Of a DNA stretch of 64,000 bases, positions 37,290 through 46,861 are shown one piece after another (position 1 is the stretch's first letter; each line of letters starts with the position of its first letter). A program made the position numbers and the translations under genes. The notes below the pieces were generated by a model. The model had not been told where the DNA came from, searched no databases, and saw only the letters and a list, made by a program, of their open reading frames with translations. Source of the stretch: Pelomonas sp. Root1217 (GTDB lineage Bacteria; Pseudomonadota; Gammaproteobacteria; Burkholderiales; Burkholderiaceae_C); the NCBI RefSeq assembly GCF_001425705.1, contig NZ_LMDC01000029.1:186001-250000 (forward strand). Direction: 5' to 3'.

Positions 37290-39471
37290 TGCCGCGCTGC
37301 AGACCTTCATCGCCGAATGCCGCGAGCTGCTGGCTGACATGGAGACCGCCCTGCTCGGCATCGAACAGACCGCCCAACCCGAGGAGGCCGTCAACGCCAT
37401 CTTCCGCGCCGCCCACACCATCAAGGGCTCGGCAGGCCTGTTCGGCCTGGACCACTTCGTCAGCTTCACCCATGTGGTGGAAAGCCTGCTGGACGAGGTG
37501 CGCGACGGCAAGCTCGCCATCGGCGACGAGCTCGTCGTGCTGCTGCTGTCCTGCTGCGACCACCTCACGGTGCTGACCGACCGGCTGGAGGCCGGCCATC
37601 TCGACGAGGACCCCGCCAGCGCCCAGAACGCGCAGCTGCTGATGGCCCAGCTGCACCGCTGGCTGGCGCCCGCTCCATCGGCTTCCTCGGCGCTGACGCT
37701 GCCGGACGTGCCGCTGGCCGAGGTGGAGCGGATCGCGCGCCAGGACCAGGGCGGCACCACCGAGGAGCTGTGGCATCTATCGCTGCGCTTCAGCCGCGAC
37801 GTGCTGCGCATCGGCATGGACCCGCTGTCCTTCATCCGCTACCTGGGCCAGATCGGCCGCGTCGCCGCCCTCGTGACGCTGGCCGACGCCCTGCCCGCCA
37901 ATGCCGACGAGATGGACCCGGAGAGCTGCTACCTGGGCTTCGAGATCGCGCTGCAAAGCAAGGCTGACAAGGCCATCATCGAGGGCGTGTTCGAGTTCGT
38001 GCAGGACGACTGCAGCCTGCGCATCCTGCCGCCGAACAGCCGCGTCGAGGATTACGTCGCCCTCATCAAGGGCCTGCCCGAGGAGCCTGCACGGCTGGGC
38101 GAGATCCTGGTCAATTGCGGCAGCGTGACGGCACGCGAGCTGCAGGCGGCGCTGGCCGCGCAGGCCGATGGCGCCGTTGCGGGCGGCGCGGAGCAAAAGC
38201 TCGGCGCCATCCTCATCGAGCAGCAGGCGGTGCCGCCGGCCGTCGTCGATGCCGCGCTGGCCAAGCAGCGCCAGAGCAGCGAGACGCGCAGCCAGGAGAG
38301 CCGCTCCATCCGTGTCGACGCCGACCGGCTCGACCACCTGATCAACCTCGTCGGCGAGCTCATCATTGCCGGTGCGAGCGCCGACCTGCTGGCTCGCCAG
38401 GTGCACCACCCGGAGCTGCAGGAGAGCACCTCACGCATGGCCGGCCTGGTGCAGGAGGTGCGCGACAGCGCGCTACAGCTGCGCATGGTCAAGATCGGTG
38501 CCACCTTCAACAAGTTCCAGCGCGTCGTGCACGACGTGTCGCGGGAGATCGGCAAGGACATCGCGCTGCAGGTCAGCGGCGAGGACGCCGAGCTGGACAA
38601 GACCGTCGTCGAGAAGATCGGCGACCCGCTGCTGCACCTGGTGCGCAACGCCATCGACCACGGCATCGAACCCGTCGAGGCGCGGGTGGCACGCGGCAAG
38701 CCGGCCAAGGGCCTGGTCAAGCTCAATGCCTTCCACGAATCCGGCAGCATCGTCATCGAGGTCAGCGACGACGGCGGCGGCCTCAAGCGCGAGCGCATCC
38801 TGGCCAAGGCCGTCGAGCGCGGCCTGGTGGACGCCGAGGCGCGGCTGAGCGACGCCGAGGTCTTCGAGCTCATCTTCGAGCCAGGTTTCTCCACGGCCGA
38901 GCAGGTCACCAACCTGTCCGGCCGGGGCGTCGGCATGGACGTCGTCAAGCGCAACATCACCGCCCTGCGCGGCACCGTCGGCATCCGCAGCGCCGAGGGC
39001 CAGGGCACCACGGTCAGCGTGCGCCTGCCGCTGACGCTGGCCATCATCGACGGCTTCCTGGTCAAGATCGGCGAGTCCATCTTCGTCGTGCCGCTGGACC
39101 AGATCGAGGAATGCATCGAGTTCGACGACGCGTCCGGCCACGATTACTGCGACCTGCGTGGCGAGGTGCTGCCCTTCGTGCGGCTGCGCGAGTTCTTCGA
39201 CATCCGGGCCCCGCTGCCACGTCGCCAGAGCGTCGTCGTCATCCACCACGGCGGCCAGCGCGCCGGTCTGGTGGTGGACGCCCTGCTGGGCGAGTTCCAG
39301 ACCGTCATCAAACCACTCTCGCGGGTGTTCCAGCAGGTCAAGTGCATCAGCGGCTCCACCATCCTGGGCAGCGGCGCCGTCGCCCTCATCCTGGACATCG
39401 GCGCACTGCTGCAGCAGACCGGGCAGCGCCATCAGCTCGCCACCGCCTCTCACGTCGCCCGAGCCCACTGA
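37279..39471 (+). CDS. cheA: Chemotaxis histidine kinase
   Basis: 730 residues. HPt domain with phospho-histidine in RAAHTIKGSAGLFGL near residue 46; a long middle region with a second helical part; dimerisation region around LDHLINLVGELIIAGA; ATPase N-box HLVRNAIDHGIE, then DDGGGL and GRGVGMDVVKRNI; and a CheW-like C-terminal domain. It phosphorylates CheY and CheB under control of the two receptors. GC-rich and in frame throughout. Confidence 0.95.
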   Translation: MDLDAALQTFIAECRELLADMETALLGIEQTAQPEEAVNAIFRAAHTIKGSAGLFGLDHFVSFTHVVESLLDEVRDGKLAIGDELVVLLLSCCDHLTVLTDRLEAGHLDEDPASAQNAQLLMAQLHRWLAPAPSASSALTLPDVPLAEVERIARQDQGGTTEELWHLSLRFSRDVLRIGMDPLSFIRYLGQIGRVAALVTLADALPANADEMDPESCYLGFEIALQSKADKAIIEGVFEFVQDDCSLRILPPNSRVEDYVALIKGLPEEPARLGEILVNCGSVTARELQAALAAQADGAVAGGAEQKLGAILIEQQAVPPAVVDAALAKQRQSSETRSQESRSIRVDADRLDHLINLVGELIIAGASADLLARQVHHPELQESTSRMAGLVQEVRDSALQLRMVKIGATFNKFQRVVHDVSREIGKDIALQVSGEDAELDKTVVEKIGDPLLHLVRNAIDHGIEPVEARVARGKPAKGLVKLNAFHESGSIVIEVSDDGGGLKRERILAKAVERGLVDAEARLSDAEVFELIFEPGFSTAEQVTNLSGRGVGMDVVKRNITALRGTVGIRSAEGQGTTVSVRLPLTLAIIDGFLVKIGESIFVVPLDQIEECIEFDDASGHDYCDLRGEVLPFVRLREFFDIRAPLPRRQSVVVIHHGGQRAGLVVDALLGEFQTVIKPLSRVFQQVKCISGSTILGSGAVALILDIGALLQQTGQRHQLATASHVARAH

Positions 39472-39495
39472 GTCCTCACTTCGAAAGGAAGACAA

Positions 39496-41133
39496 ATGCT
39501 CAACAAGATGACCGTCGCGATGCGACTGGGCCTGCTGGTGACCGTGATGGCGCTCGCGATGCTGCTGATCGGCTTTGCCGGGCTGCGCGGCATGGACTTC
39601 AGCAATGGCAAGCTGAAAACGGTGTACGAGGACCGCACGGTGGCTCTGGTTCAGCTCAGCAAGATCAGCGACGCGGCCTACCAGATCCGCGTCAACCTGC
39701 TCAAGCTGGCGCGTGTCACGAACGCCAACGACGCCGAGCCGCTGCTGCAGCGCATCACGCGCGAGGACGGCAACTACGAGAAGAACATCAAGGCCTACCT
39801 TGCCACCACCCTGACGCCGGAGGAGAAAAAGCTGTCCGACGACTTCGTGCCGGCCTGGCAGACCTTCCGAGACTCGGGCGGCAAGGTGATCACCTTGCAG
39901 AAGGAGGGCAACGGCGCGGCCGCGCTGGATGCCATCCTCAAGGCCGAGGACCACTTCCGTCACGCCCGCACCGTGCTGGGCAAACTGCAGGAGCTGCAGG
40001 AGAACGTCGCCGAGAAGGAATACAACGAGGCGGTGACGCAGGCAGCATCCACCACCAGGTTCAACATCATTCTCATCGTCGCCGGCCTGGCCGTCGGCAT
40101 CCTGCTGGCCTTCGTCATCATCCGCAACCTGATGGCCCAGCTCGGCGGCGAGCCGGGCTACGCGGCAGCCATCGTGACTGAGGTGGCCGCTGGCAACCTG
40201 ACCGTCGACATCCAGACCAAGCCGGGCGACACCAAGAGCCTGCTGGCGGCGATGAAGGCCATGGTCGAGAAACTCAGCCAGGTGGTCTCCGAGGTCAGCA
40301 GCGGCGCCGAAGGCATCACCGGCGCGGCCGAGCAGGTCAGCGCCACGGCGCAGTCGCTGTCGCAGGCCACCAGCGAGCAGGCCGCCGGCGTCGAGGAGAC
40401 CAGCGCATCGGTCGAGCAGATGACCGCCTCCATCGCCCAGAACACCGAGAACGCAAAGGTGACCGACGCGATGGCCAGCAAGGCCGCCACCGAGGCCGCC
40501 GAGGGCGGTGAGGCGGTCAGGTCCACCGTCGCGGCGATGAAGCAGATCGCCAAGAAGATCGTCATCATCGATGACATCGCCTACCAGACCAACCTGCTGG
40601 CGCTCAATGCCGCCATCGAGGCCGCCCGTGCCGGCGAGCATGGCAAGGGCTTCGCCGTGGTGGCCGCCGAGGTGCGCAAGCTGGCCGAGCGCAGCCAGGT
40701 GGCCGCGCAGGAGATCGGCGAGGTGGCCAGCAGCAGTGTCGAGCTGGCCGAGCGCGCCGGCACCCTGCTGGACGCCATCGTGCCCAACATCAAGAAGACG
40801 TCCGACCTGGTGCAGGAGATCACGGCAGCCTCCGAGGAGCAGTCCAGCGGCGTGGCACAGATCAACTCCGCCGTCGGCCAGCTCAGCCAGACGACGCAAC
40901 AGAACGCCGCAGGCTCCGAGGAGCTCGCCGCCACGGCCGAGGAGATGAGCAGCCAGGCCGAGGAGCTGCAGGCCACCATCGCCTTCTTCCGCGTGGAGGG
41001 CAGCGGCCGCGCTGCGCCGCCGCTGCGCCGCCGTCCCCCCGCAGCCAGCAAGCGCCCTCCGGGCTCCGCGGCCCAGGCCAAGGCCGGCTTCAGCGACGTC
41101 GAGCCCGACGAGTCGATGTTCGTCAAATACTGA
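39496..41133 (+). CDS. Methyl-accepting chemotaxis protein
   Basis: 545 residues. First transmembrane helix near residues 10-30, periplasmic four-helix-type sensor (about 35-190), second helix [23 protein letters not shown], and a signalling domain with tip [20 protein letters not shown] and [14 protein letters not shown]. The C-terminal extension is proline/arginine-rich and ends ESMFVKY; no NWETF-type CheR tether. Ligand unknown. Follows cheA by 24 bases. Confidence 0.93.
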   Translation: MLNKMTVAMRLGLLVTVMALAMLLIGFAGLRGMDFSNGKLKTVYEDRTVALVQLSKISDAAYQIRVNLLKLARVTNANDAEPLLQRITREDGNYEKNIKAYLATTLTPEEKKLSDDFVPAWQTFRDSGGKVITLQKEGNGAAALDAILKAEDHFRHARTVLGKLQELQENVAEKEYNEAVTQAASTTRFNIILIVAGLAVGILLAFVIIRNLMAQLGGEPGYAAAIVTEVAAGNLTVDIQTKPGDTKSLLAAMKAMVEKLSQVVSEVSSGAEGITGAAEQVSATAQSLSQATSEQAAGVEETSASVEQMTASIAQNTENAKVTDAMASKAATEAAEGGEAVRSTVAAMKQIAKKIVIIDDIAYQTNLLALNAAIEAARAGEHGKGFAVVAAEVRKLAERSQVAAQEIGEVASSSVELAERAGTLLDAIVPNIKKTSDLVQEITAASEEQSSGVAQINSAVGQLSQTTQQNAAGSEELAATAEEMSSQAEELQATIAFFRVEGSGRAAPPLRRRPPAASKRPPGSAAQAKAGFSDVEPDESMFVKY

Positions 41134-41152
41134 TGCCCGAGGAGTTGCGCGC

Positions 41153-41680
41153 ATGAACGCCCTCGTCACCCAGGCTCGTGGCAAAGCCGGCGCCGGCGGC
41201 GCCGCCGAGCCCCAGCAATACCTCACCTTCATGCTCGGCGGCGAGGTCTTCGCCATCGGCATTCTGGCCATCAAGGAGATCATCGAATACGGTGGCCTGA
41301 CACCCGTGCCGATGATGCCGACCACCATCCGCGGCGTCATCAACCTGCGCGGCGCCGTCGTGCCGGTGATGGACCTGGCCGCCCGCTTCGGCCGCCCCAG
41401 CGCCGAGGTCGGCAAGCGCACCTGCATCGTCATCGTCGAGCTGCGCGTGCAGGACGAGCAACAGGTCATCGGCGTCATCGTCGATTCGGTCAACGCGGTG
41501 CAGGAGATCGCGCCGGCCGACATCGAGCCCGCGCCAGGGTTCGGCATGCGCATCGCGCCGCAGCTCATTGCCGGCATGGGCAAGGTGAATGGCAAGTTCG
41601 TCATCCTGCTGGACATCGAGCAGGTGCTGTCCCTGCAGGAACTCGACCAGTTGCAGAGCCTCAAGCCCGCTGAAACATGA
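41153..41680 (+). CDS. cheW: Chemotaxis coupling protein
   Basis: 175 residues. CheW fold: YLTFMLGGEVFAIGILAIKE, VINLRGAVVPVMDLAARFG and VIGVIVDSVNAVQEI. Links receptors to CheA. Its stop overlaps the ATG of a short open frame through a repeat element that separates it from cheR. Confidence 0.94.
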   Translation: MNALVTQARGKAGAGGAAEPQQYLTFMLGGEVFAIGILAIKEIIEYGGLTPVPMMPTTIRGVINLRGAVVPVMDLAARFGRPSAEVGKRTCIVIVELRVQDEQQVIGVIVDSVNAVQEIAPADIEPAPGFGMRIAPQLIAGMGKVNGKFVILLDIEQVLSLQELDQLQSLKPAET

Positions 41681-41832
41681 GCCCCTCGTCCAAGGAGTAC
41701 CTTGGCCGGTCCCCCGCGGGGACGGCGATGCTTGCGGCATTGAGCCGCAAGCACATCGCCAGCGCGGGCCGGCTAGGGAGCGGCCCGGCGCTCAGCCCGC
41801 AAACTCCATGCGCCGCGCGATGGGGCGCCTGA
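41677..41832 (+). other. Short bridging open frame across the repeat between cheW and cheR
   Basis: Fifty-one codons, starting MSPSSKEYLGRSPAGTAMLA. The ATG overlaps the cheW stop (ATGA) and the TGA ends one base before the cheR GTG. A second, nine-codon frame (41808-41837) has a TGA overlapping that GTG. The frame runs straight through the dispersed hairpin repeat; the same frame in copy 1 is also open and gives a similar peptide (AMLA, KHIA, AGRLG). Function, if any, is probably to keep ribosomes moving to cheR. Confidence 0.35.
41711..41777 (+). repeat. Dispersed hairpin repeat, copy 2
   Basis: Stem GGCGATGCTTGCGGC (41724-41738), loop ATTGA, GCCGCAAGC-AC-ATCGCC (41744-41760) with a two-base bulge, followed by the conserved GCGCGGGCCGGCTAGG. 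Inverted copy of 11636-11702, with compensatory stem changes. The similarity continues weakly to about 41800 (GGCCCGGCGCTC-GCCCG) where copy 1 has extra hairpins inserted. Confidence 0.75.
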
Positions 41833-41833
41833 C

Positions 41834-42637
41834 GTGATCGAGCTGGGCGACCAGGAGTTCGCACGCTTCCAGGCCTTCATCTACGAAGCGGCCGGCATCA
41901 GCCTGTCCGACAGCAAGAAGGTGCTGGTCAGCGGCCGCCTCGAAAAGCGCTTGCGCCACCACCGGCTCGGCAGCTATGGCGACTATCTGCAACTGCTGAG
42001 CCAGCCGGCCCAGGCGGCAGAGCGCCAGATCGCCATCGACCAGCTCACCACCAACGAGACCTACTTCTTCCGCGAGCCACGTCATTTCGAGCTGCTGCGC
42101 GACTGGGCGCTGGCAGCGCGGACAGCCGGCCGCGGGCTGCGCGTCTGGAGCGCCGCCTGTTCGACCGGCGAAGAGGCCTACAGCATCGCCATGGTGCTGG
42201 CCGACTGCCTCGGTGAAACACGGCCCTGGGAGGTGGTGGCCTCTGACATCAGCAGCCGCGTGCTGCAGCGCGCCCGGTTCGGCCACTACCCGGTGGAACG
42301 CACGACGAACGTCCCGCCCGACTATCTGCAGCGCTTTTGCCTGCGCGGCACCGGCGAGCAGACAGGCACCCTGCTCGTGCAGCGCTCGCTACGCCAGCGG
42401 GTGCAGTTCACGCAGATCAACCTCGACAAGACCCTGCCGCCACAGGGCGCCTTCGACGTGATTTTCCTGCGCAACGTGATGATCTATTTCAGCACCGACA
42501 CCAAGCGCCGCGTGGTGTCGCGGCTGGTCGGCCAGCTCAAGCCCGGGGGCCACCTGATGGTCGGCCACTCCGAGACGCTGAACGACATCAGCAACCAGGT
42601 CCGCCCGGTCATGCCGTCGGTCTACAGCAAGCCTTGA
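41834..42637 (+). CDS. cheR: Chemotaxis protein methyltransferase
   Basis: 267 residues from a GTG. N-terminal helical domain; TTNETYFFREPRHFELL, SAM-binding WSAACSTGEEAYSIAMVL and the catalytic DVIFLRNVMIYF. Methylates receptor glutamates from SAM. It lies after the repeat but within the che operon; no good ribosome site precedes the GTG, in keeping with coupling to the short frames upstream. Confidence 0.95.
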   Translation: MIELGDQEFARFQAFIYEAAGISLSDSKKVLVSGRLEKRLRHHRLGSYGDYLQLLSQPAQAAERQIAIDQLTTNETYFFREPRHFELLRDWALAARTAGRGLRVWSAACSTGEEAYSIAMVLADCLGETRPWEVVASDISSRVLQRARFGHYPVERTTNVPPDYLQRFCLRGTGEQTGTLLVQRSLRQRVQFTQINLDKTLPPQGAFDVIFLRNVMIYFSTDTKRRVVSRLVGQLKPGGHLMVGHSETLNDISNQVRPVMPSVYSKP

Positions 42638-42641
42638 AACG

Positions 42642-43142
42642 ATGGCCGCCGCCAAGACCATCGTGCTGCTGCCGGGCGAACATTTCGCTGGCGACGAGAG
42701 GTTTCGCGTGCGTACGCTGCTGGGCTCGTGCGTGTCCATCGTGCTGTGGCAGCCGCAGCGGCTGATCGGCGCCATGTCGCATTTCGTGCTGGCCGGTGCA
42801 CCGGCAGGGCAGGCGCGCGCCCTCAACGGCCGCTACGGTGACGAGGCGCTGGCGTTGATGCTGGCCGACCTGGGCGGACTGGGCGTGACGCCCGCGGACT
42901 GCCTGGCCAAGATCTTCGGCGGCGGCGCGATGTTCGAGGCCGGCCCGCGCCAGCGCCTGCCCGACGTCGGTCGCCAGAACGGCGAGGCGGCGCGCACGCT
43001 GCTGCAGCGCCACGGCATTCCCATCGTGTCTGAAAGCCTGTTCGGTGACGGGCACCGGCAGATCATCTTCAGCATCCGCACAGGCGAGGTGTGGATGCGC
43101 CATGTCCGCCAAAGCACGGCCAACGCAAGGAGCGCGGCATGA
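42642..43142 (+). CDS. cheD: Chemoreceptor glutamine deamidase
   Basis: 166 residues. CheD motif [11 protein letters not shown] with the catalytic cysteine, ISH in [10 protein letters not shown] with the histidine, and KIFGGGAMF. Deamidates receptor glutamines to create methylation sites. Between cheR (4 bases) and cheB (ATGA overlap). Confidence 0.95.
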   Translation: MAAAKTIVLLPGEHFAGDERFRVRTLLGSCVSIVLWQPQRLIGAMSHFVLAGAPAGQARALNGRYGDEALALMLADLGGLGVTPADCLAKIFGGGAMFEAGPRQRLPDVGRQNGEAARTLLQRHGIPIVSESLFGDGHRQIIFSIRTGEVWMRHVRQSTANARSAA

Positions 43143-44242
43143 CCATCAAGGTGTTGGTGGTGGACGACTCGGCCGTCGTGCGGCAGGTGCTGTCGGGCTT
43201 GCTCAATGCAGCCGCGGGCATCCAGGTCACCCATGCGGTCTCGGACCCGCTGCTGGCCATGGAGCGCATGAAGACCGTCTGGCCCGACGTCATCGTGCTG
43301 GACGTGGAGATGCCGCGCATGGACGGCATCACCTTCCTGCGCCACATCATGGCCGAGCGGCCCACGCCGGTGGTGATCTGCTCGACGCTGACCGAGAAGG
43401 GCGCGCAGACCACCATGGACGCGCTGGCCGCAGGCGCCGTGGCCATCGTCACCAAACCCAAGCTCGACTTGAAGAACTTCCTGCAGTCCAACGCGAGCGA
43501 GCTGGTCTCTGCCGTGCGTGCGGCCGCGAGCGCCAACGTCGCCCGGCTGGCTCCGCGTGCGGGCACCGCCGCCACGCCCGTCGCGCGCGCCAAGCTCACG
43601 GCCGACGCGATGCTGCCGCCCGCCGACGGCCGCGCCATGGCCCAGACGACTGAGCAGGTCGTGGCCATCGGCACATCCACCGGCGGCACGCAGGCGCTGG
43701 AGGAGGTGCTGACGGCGCTACCGCGCGTCTGCCCCGGCATCGTCGTCGTGCAGCACATGCCCGAGAAATTCACGGCCGCCTTCGCCGCGCGGCTCAACAC
43801 GCTGTCCGAGATCGAGGTCAAGGAGGCTGCCAACAACGACCGCGTGCTGCCGGGCCGAGCCCTGATCGCGCCGGGCGGCAAGCACATGCTGCTGCGCCGC
43901 AACGGCGCCCAGTATTTCGTCGAGGTGGTGGACGGGCCCCTGGTCAACCGCCACCGGCCTTCGGTCGACGTGCTGTTCCGCTCGGTCAGCCGGTGTGCCG
44001 GCGCGAATGCGCTGGGCATCATCATGACCGGCATGGGCGACGACGGTGCGGCCGGGCTGCTGGAGATGCGCCAGGCCGGCGCTCGCACGCTGGGCCAGGA
44101 CGAGCGCAGCTGCGTCGTCTATGGCATGCCCAAGGAGGCGGTCAAGCGCGGCGCCGTCGAGCGCAGCCTGCCGCTGGGCGCCATCGCCGCCGAGATCGTG
44201 CAGCAGATGAACCGCTCCGGCGGCGGCCGGGGAGACATCTGA
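43139..44242 (+). CDS. cheB: Protein-glutamate methylesterase/response regulator
   Basis: 367 residues from the ATG at 43139, overlapping the cheD stop. Receiver domain ([29 protein letters not shown]) and methylesterase domain with serine in [12 protein letters not shown], histidine in [10 protein letters not shown] and aspartate in [14 protein letters not shown]. Demethylates receptors when phosphorylated by CheA. Ends TGATG into the receiver-EAL gene. Confidence 0.96.
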   Translation: MTIKVLVVDDSAVVRQVLSGLLNAAAGIQVTHAVSDPLLAMERMKTVWPDVIVLDVEMPRMDGITFLRHIMAERPTPVVICSTLTEKGAQTTMDALAAGAVAIVTKPKLDLKNFLQSNASELVSAVRAAASANVARLAPRAGTAATPVARAKLTADAMLPPADGRAMAQTTEQVVAIGTSTGGTQALEEVLTALPRVCPGIVVVQHMPEKFTAAFAARLNTLSEIEVKEAANNDRVLPGRALIAPGGKHMLLRRNGAQYFVEVVDGPLVNRHRPSVDVLFRSVSRCAGANALGIIMTGMGDDGAAGLLEMRQAGARTLGQDERSCVVYGMPKEAVKRGAVERSLPLGAIAAEIVQQMNRSGGGRGDI

Positions 44243-45483
44243 TGCCCGACACCGCGCCCACCGGCGATGCGATGAGCGCCCTGGTGGCCCTCGTCGTGGA
44301 GGACAGCGCCGTGCAGCGCGGCCACCTGGTGTCGCTGGTGCGCGAACTGAAGATCGGCACCGTGCTGGAGGCTGCTGACGGCGTGGAGGCCCTGCGCCTG
44401 CTGGCGCTGCAGCCGCAGCAGCGCATCTTCCTCGTCATCACCGACATCGACATGCCAGGCATGGACGGCATCGAGTTGATCGGCCGCCTGGCCGAGGGAC
44501 CCCTGGTGGACAACCTCATCGTCACCAGCGCGCGCGACCCGCGGCTGCTGGAGACCGTCGAGAGCATGGGGGCCGGCGACGCGCGCCTCAAGCTGCTGGG
44601 CACCTTGCCCAAACCGGTCACGGCCGCCGCGCTGGCGCGCATGCTCGACCACGCGCGGCCGCGCACCGCAGGCGCGGGCAGCCGGCCGCAGTTCGAGCCT
44701 GGCTTGGACGAGATCAGCCGCGGCCTGGATGCTGGCGAGTTCGTCCCCTTCTTCCAGCCCAAGGTCAGCATCTCGACCGGGTTGATCAAAGGGGTCGAGG
44801 CGCTCGCGCGCTGGCAGCACCCGCAGCACGGGCTGCTCAGCCCCGCGACCTTCATCGCCCGTATCGAGGGCACGCCGCTGATGGCGCGCTTCACGCTGTC
44901 CATGGTCGAGCAGGCACTGCGTCATCTGCAGGCGTGGACACGTTCGCTGCCCGCGCTGACGCTGTCGCTCAACCTGTCGGCCGACGACTTGGCCGATCAG
45001 GCCTTTATCGAGCGCCTCACCGACCTCGTCGCCCGCCACGGCGCCGCGCCGGCCTCGGTGATCTGGGAGGTCACCGAGACCATGATCATGAACAGCCAGT
45101 CGATGGCCAATCTGGCGCGCCTGGGCCTGAAGGGCTTCGGGCTGTCGATGGACGACTACGGCATCGGCTATTCGTCGATGCAGACGCTGTCGCGCAGCCC
45201 CTTCACGGAGCTGAAGATCGACCGCATCTTCGTCAACGGCGCCAGTGAGCGCAGCAACCGCCGCGCCATCCTGAACAGCTCGCTGGACATGGGCCGGCGC
45301 CTGGGTGTTTGCACCGTGGCCGAGGGGGTGGAGACGGTGGAGGACTGGCGGCTGCTGGCCGAGCTGGGCTGCGATGTCGCCCAGGGCTATCTGATCGCGC
45401 GGCCCATGCCGGCCGCGGAGCTGATCGGCTGGTATCGCGGCGAGCGCACCCGGCTGCGCGGCCTTGCGGCTGGCGGCGGCTGA
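44242..45483 (+). CDS. Response regulator with EAL phosphodiesterase domain
   Basis: 413 residues. N-terminal receiver: ALVVEDSAVQRGHLVSLVRE, phospho-aspartate in VITDIDMPGMDGIEL. C-terminal EAL domain with FFQPKVSI, KGVEALARWQH (EAL), EVTET, SMDDYGIGYSSMQTLS (the metal-binding DD), ELKIDRIFV and VAEGVETVED, all as in active c-di-GMP phosphodiesterases. Its coupling to cheB suggests that CheA output also sets local c-di-GMP level. Last gene of the operon. Confidence 0.93.
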   Translation: MPDTAPTGDAMSALVALVVEDSAVQRGHLVSLVRELKIGTVLEAADGVEALRLLALQPQQRIFLVITDIDMPGMDGIELIGRLAEGPLVDNLIVTSARDPRLLETVESMGAGDARLKLLGTLPKPVTAAALARMLDHARPRTAGAGSRPQFEPGLDEISRGLDAGEFVPFFQPKVSISTGLIKGVEALARWQHPQHGLLSPATFIARIEGTPLMARFTLSMVEQALRHLQAWTRSLPALTLSLNLSADDLADQAFIERLTDLVARHGAAPASVIWEVTETMIMNSQSMANLARLGLKGFGLSMDDYGIGYSSMQTLSRSPFTELKIDRIFVNGASERSNRRAILNSSLDMGRRLGVCTVAEGVETVEDWRLLAELGCDVAQGYLIARPMPAAELIGWYRGERTRLRGLAAGGG

Positions 45484-45487
45484 GCCT

Positions 45488-46861
45488 TCAGCCGGCAGGC
45501 AGCGTCAAGCGCGCAATGCAGCCCTGCGGCGCCGCCGGCAGCAGCTCGGCGCTGCCGCCGTGGCGCTCGGCGATCTCGCGAGCTATGGCCAGGCCCAGGC
45601 CGCAGCCTTCGCCCGTCGTCGCGCCGCGCACGAAGCGCTCGAAGGCGCGCTCGCGCAGGTCCGGCGCCAGGCCGGGGCCGTTGTCCTCGACGTCCAGCCA
45701 CACGTCGTCGCCCGCCCGGCGCAGCTTGACGGTGATGGCCGCACCGCGGCCGGCGTAGCGCACCGCGTTGTCGATCAGGTTGACCAGGGCTTCGCGCAGC
45801 AGCAGTTCCACGCCCTGCACGCGCAGACCCTCGTTGACGATGTCCACGCCCAGGTCGCAGCCCGCGGCGAGTGCGCGCGGCACGCTTTCGGCCGTCACCT
45901 CGTGCACCAGCCGATCGCAGTCCACCGTCGCCCAGCCCTGGGCCGCGACGGCCTCGGGCTCGGCCCGGGCCAGCACCAGCAGCTGCGACACCAGGCGGGC
46001 GCCGCGCACGGCGCTCTCGTGCACGCGCTCCAGGCGCTGGCGCAGGGCGGGGTCGGTGTTGGCTTCCAGCGCCAGCTCGGTCTGGCTCTTCAGCCCGGCC
46101 AGCGGCGTGCGCAGCTGGTGGGCCGCGTCGCTGATGAAGCGGCGCTGCGTGGCCAAGCTGTGCTGCACCTGGCCGAGCAGCTCGTTGACGGCACCGGCCA
46201 GGGCGCTCACCTCGGGCGGCGCGGCGCGCAGCTGCACCGGGTCCAGCGCGTCGGCGCGGCGGCCTTCGACCTGCTGCTGCAGCTCGGCCAAAGGCTTCAG
46301 GCCGCGGCGGACGCCGGCCCAGACGACCGCGCTCATCAAAGCGACCAGCAGCGACAGCGGCAGCGCCGTGTCCAGCAGCATGCGCCGCGCCAGCAGCTCG
46401 CGCGGCGCGCTGGAGCGGGCGATCTGCACGCGCAGCGTCGAGTCGGCCGCGCCGGCCGCGCCGAGGTGCAGGTCCAGCGAGACGACGCGCATGGCCTCGG
46501 GCACCGTGGTGTTGAAGAACACCGGCTCGTCCAGCGCGGGTGTGCCCGGCGGCGGCGGCATGCGGGCATCGCCCAGCAGCAGCTGGCCCGGCGGCGAGCT
46601 GACCATGTACATGACGCGGTCGTCGGGGTCGGCGGCCAGGATGTCCTGGGCCGAGCGCGGCAGGTCGACGAAGAGGCCGCTGGACGTCGGCCGGATCTGG
46701 CGGGCCAGCGCGCGGGCCGCCTGCAGCAGGCTGCTGTCGACCAGCTCGTCCGCATGCTTGCTGGCCAGGCGGTAGGCCCCAAACGCGGCCACCAGCCACA
46801 GCACGAGCTGCGGCAACAGCAGCCACAGCAGCAGTTGCCGGTGCAGCGAGCGGCCGTTCAC
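45488..46861 (-). CDS. Two-component sensor histidine kinase
   Basis: 457 residues from a GTG that overlaps the stop of the regulator (GTGA). Membrane helix near residues 9-30 (LLLWLLLPQLVLWLVAAFGA), periplasmic loop of about 135 residues, second helix (LPLSLLVALMSAVVWAGV), HAMP, H-box FISDAAHQLRTPLAGLKSQ, N-box LVNLIDNAVRYA and G-boxes DNGPGL and GCGLGLAIAREIA. TctE/QseC-like. With a glucose-type ABC gene diverging from the pair, sugar sensing (GltR/GtrS-like) is a fair guess. Confidence 0.9.
   Translation of the reverse strand: MNGRSLHRQLLLWLLLPQLVLWLVAAFGAYRLASKHADELVDSSLLQAARALARQIRPTSSGLFVDLPRSAQDILAADPDDRVMYMVSSPPGQLLLGDARMPPPPGTPALDEPVFFNTTVPEAMRVVSLDLHLGAAGAADSTLRVQIARSSAPRELLARRMLLDTALPLSLLVALMSAVVWAGVRRGLKPLAELQQQVEGRRADALDPVQLRAAPPEVSALAGAVNELLGQVQHSLATQRRFISDAAHQLRTPLAGLKSQTELALEANTDPALRQRLERVHESAVRGARLVSQLLVLARAEPEAVAAQGWATVDCDRLVHEVTAESVPRALAAGCDLGVDIVNEGLRVQGVELLLREALVNLIDNAVRYAGRGAAITVKLRRAGDDVWLDVEDNGPGLAPDLRERAFERFVRGATTGEGCGLGLAIAREIAERHGGSAELLPAAPQGCIARLTLPAG

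Noticed and set aside
38473-41754. A 1093-codon open frame on the - strand opposite cheA and the MCP
   Set aside because: Antisense shadow of GC-rich coding DNA; the + strand encodes complete CheA, MCP and CheW domains, and the antisense translation shows biased, domain-free composition.
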